NCBI RefSeq assembly: GCF_026711005.1
Contig: NZ_JAPPVJ010000001.1
Coordinates: 186,001-250,000, forward strand
From: Sphingobacterium sp. UT-1RO-CII-1
Lineage (GTDB): Bacteria > Bacteroidota > Bacteroidia > Sphingobacteriales > Sphingobacteriaceae
DNA: 64,000 nucleotides
Reading direction: 5' to 3'
Part shown: piece by piece, positions 62,798-64,000 of the stretch
Layout of the letters: the number at the start of each line of letters is the position of its first letter
Position numbering within the stretch: the stretch's first letter is position 1
Position numbers and translations under genes: made by a program
The notes under the pieces: generated by a model
The model's database searches: none
The model's input: the letters and a program-made list of their open reading frames with translations, nothing else
Told to the model about the DNA's origin: nothing

Positions 62798-64000
62798 ATG
62801 TATAAAAACCATCTTCATTATCGGAATCGATCGATAAAGCTTTTTAGTAAAGATAGTTTACGTATTAAAATTATCTCATTAGTTTTCCTAGCCTTTTTTT
62901 TCAAGGCTCAGGCAACTACTTACGGGCAAAAAATCACAGTAAAATTACGCAATGCATCGTTGACTGAAATTTTAGCTGCTATTCAGAAACAAACAGGATA
63001 TGACTTTCTTTACAACAGTAGCTTAGGAAAAGACCTTCCGAAAAAAAACATTGACGTCAACAATATAGAGCTTAAAGAAGCTTTAACCACGTTGTTAACA
63101 CCATACCAACTGGATTTTGAAATTGATCAAAAGATAGTTGTCATTAAAAAGAAAAAAGGCAGTGCTAAAGCGAGTAGTGTATCTAACCCTATTGTTAAAG
63201 AAAACCTAAGCATAGAGGTCCTTCAGCAAAGAACTATCAAAGGTACGGTTACTAATGAAACTGGCGAGCCTGTTCAGGGCGCTACAGTAGCAGTAAAAAG
63301 TAGTTCGGCATCTACCTCATCAGACGAAAACGGGGATTATTCTCTCAATATAAACAGTAATCATACAGCGATCACTGTATCGGCAGTTGGCTATGCTTTG
63401 GCAGAAGTTGCTATCGACTCACAAAACACCATTAACATCATCTTACAGTCGTTTATATCAGATTTAGACGAGGTCGTCGTTGTCGGCTACGGTACGCAAA
63501 AGAAAGCCACTGTTACAGGGTCGGTTGCTACAATCGGAACAGAAGAGTTGGCGAAAGCTCCGGTTTCTAACCTAAGTAATGCTTTGGTTGGTCGTATGCC
63601 GGGTATCCGTGTGCAAAATACAGGTGGTATTCCTGGCTCGGAGTCCACTGTAGATATTCGTGGCTTTGGCCAGCCTTTGATCTTGGTTGACGGCATTGAA
63701 CAACCAGGTTTCCAGATTGACCCAAACGAGGTAGAGAGTATATCGGTATTGAAAGATGCCGCTGCTTCGATTTATGGGGTGAAAGCCGGAAATGGAGTTT
63801 TGCTTATCACTACAAAAAAAGGTAATGCAGGCGCTGCTAGAATTGCCTATAACGGATCGGTTGCTTTGCAAAATTTCACTTCTTACCCTAAAATGGTGAA
63901 CGCTGCTCAATATGCGGAGCTGATTGACGAGGACGCAATGAACCGTGGGAATGCACCTATTTACGGACCGGAGAAGCTTCAGCTTTTCAAAGAGGGAGCC
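62798..64000 (+). CDS. SusC/RagA-type TonB-dependent receptor with STN domain (3' end outside window)
   Basis: The first 401 residues of an outer-membrane receptor are open to the window edge. A signal segment (about 22-42) is followed by an STN domain (about 46-115; NASLTEILAAIQKQTGYDF), a carboxypeptidase-regulatory-like domain (about 146-218), the TonB box DEVVVVGYG (224-232) and the plug (QPLILVDGIEQ, VLKDAAASIYGVKAGNGVLLITTKKG). The STN domain signals to the upstream FecR and sigma pair. The usual susD gene would follow beyond the window. Substrate unknown. Confidence 0.94.
   Translation, partial: MYKNHLHYRNRSIKLFSKDSLRIKIISLVFLAFFFKAQATTYGQKITVKLRNASLTEILAAIQKQTGYDFLYNSSLGKDLPKKNIDVNNIELKEALTTLLTPYQLDFEIDQKIVVIKKKKGSAKASSVSNPIVKENLSIEVLQQRTIKGTVTNETGEPVQGATVAVKSSSASTSSDENGDYSLNINSNHTAITVSAVGYALAEVAIDSQNTINIILQSFISDLDEVVVVGYGTQKKATVTGSVATIGTEELAKAPVSNLSNALVGRMPGIRVQNTGGIPGSESTVDIRGFGQPLILVDGIEQPGFQIDPNEVESISVLKDAAASIYGVKAGNGVLLITTKKGNAGAARIAYNGSVALQNFTSYPKMVNAAQYAELIDEDAMNRGNAPIYGPEKLQLFKEGA

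Noticed and set aside
1..64000. CRISPR array, prophage, insertion sequence, tRNA or rRNA genes
   Set aside because: I found no regularly spaced direct repeats with spacers, no transposase or integrase frame, no phage structural gene and no tRNA cloverleaf or rRNA segment on either strand.

Overview
The window looks like chromosomal DNA of a low-GC member of the Bacteroidota, most likely family Sphingobacteriaceae (Sphingobacterium or Pedobacter type). The evidence is GldC, a GLPGLI protein paired with an outer-membrane barrel, an S46 dipeptidyl-peptidase, a SusC-type receptor behind an ECF sigma/FecR pair, DUF3472, DUF4834 and DUF721 proteins, and repeated promoter elements of the Bacteroidota type (TTG, 19-20 bases, TAnnTTTG). 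Shine-Dalgarno sites are mostly absent. The genus is inferred; no rRNA or tRNA gene was recognised. Most of the window is housekeeping DNA with short intergenic gaps and strong hairpin terminators.

Layout. 1-5.8 kb: end of ileS, a DksA-like gene, lspA, an M28 peptidase, an RmlD-like reductase and a thioesterase. 5.8-8.3 kb (minus): EVE protein, gldC, a small membrane protein and an RhlE-type helicase. 8.4-14.5 kb: S46 peptidase, histone H1-like protein, and the GLPGLI/outer-membrane barrel pair. 14.5-15.05 kb: intergenic block with a possible structured RNA. 15-18.9 kb: M20 dipeptidase, plsC, ABC ATPase, DUF2795 and an unknown exported protein. 18.9-22.7 kb: an attenuated trp operon holding only trpD, F, B and A. 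22.8-26.2 kb: a Cys-rich exported protein and a TonB receptor with an N-terminal heavy-metal domain. 26.2-30 kb (minus): maf, kdsC, DUF3472 and floA, with a candidate small RNA on the plus strand at 27.5 kb. 30.5-36.9 kb: a tightly packed hybrid kinase / CheR / CheB / hybrid kinase signalling cassette, followed by azurin. 37.6-41.9 kb: two lipoamide dehydrogenases around a thioesterase and DUF3817, with a repeat-rich 658-base gap. 41.9-46.3 kb (minus): lolD, two small unknown genes, an S41 protease and a LacI regulator. 46.4-50 kb: sucC, asnS and a Sua5/YciO protein. 50.4-55.2 kb: DUF721, recF, a GDPD-family esterase, DUF4834, a membrane protein and tilS. 55.2-59.8 kb: OstA-like protein, rdgB, a protein with possible similarity to DNA polymerase III psi, and a deoxyhypusine-synthase-like protein. 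59.9-60.5 kb: a small membrane ORF and a decayed Gfo/Idh/MocA oxidoreductase. 60.6-64 kb: ECF sigma factor, FecR anti-sigma and the start of a SusC receptor, which runs off the window.

The points that most deserve a second look are: the trp leader peptide with three Trp codons in front of an operon lacking trpE, trpG and trpC; the promoter-hairpin-terminator unit at 27.5 kb; the CheR/CheB kinase cassette; a catalytically degenerate HAD protein linked to lolD; a run of genes whose -7 element lies only 3-5 bases from the start codon, suggesting leaderless mRNAs; and the psi-like ORF next to rdgB. I found no CRISPR array, intact insertion sequence, prophage or recognisable defence island.
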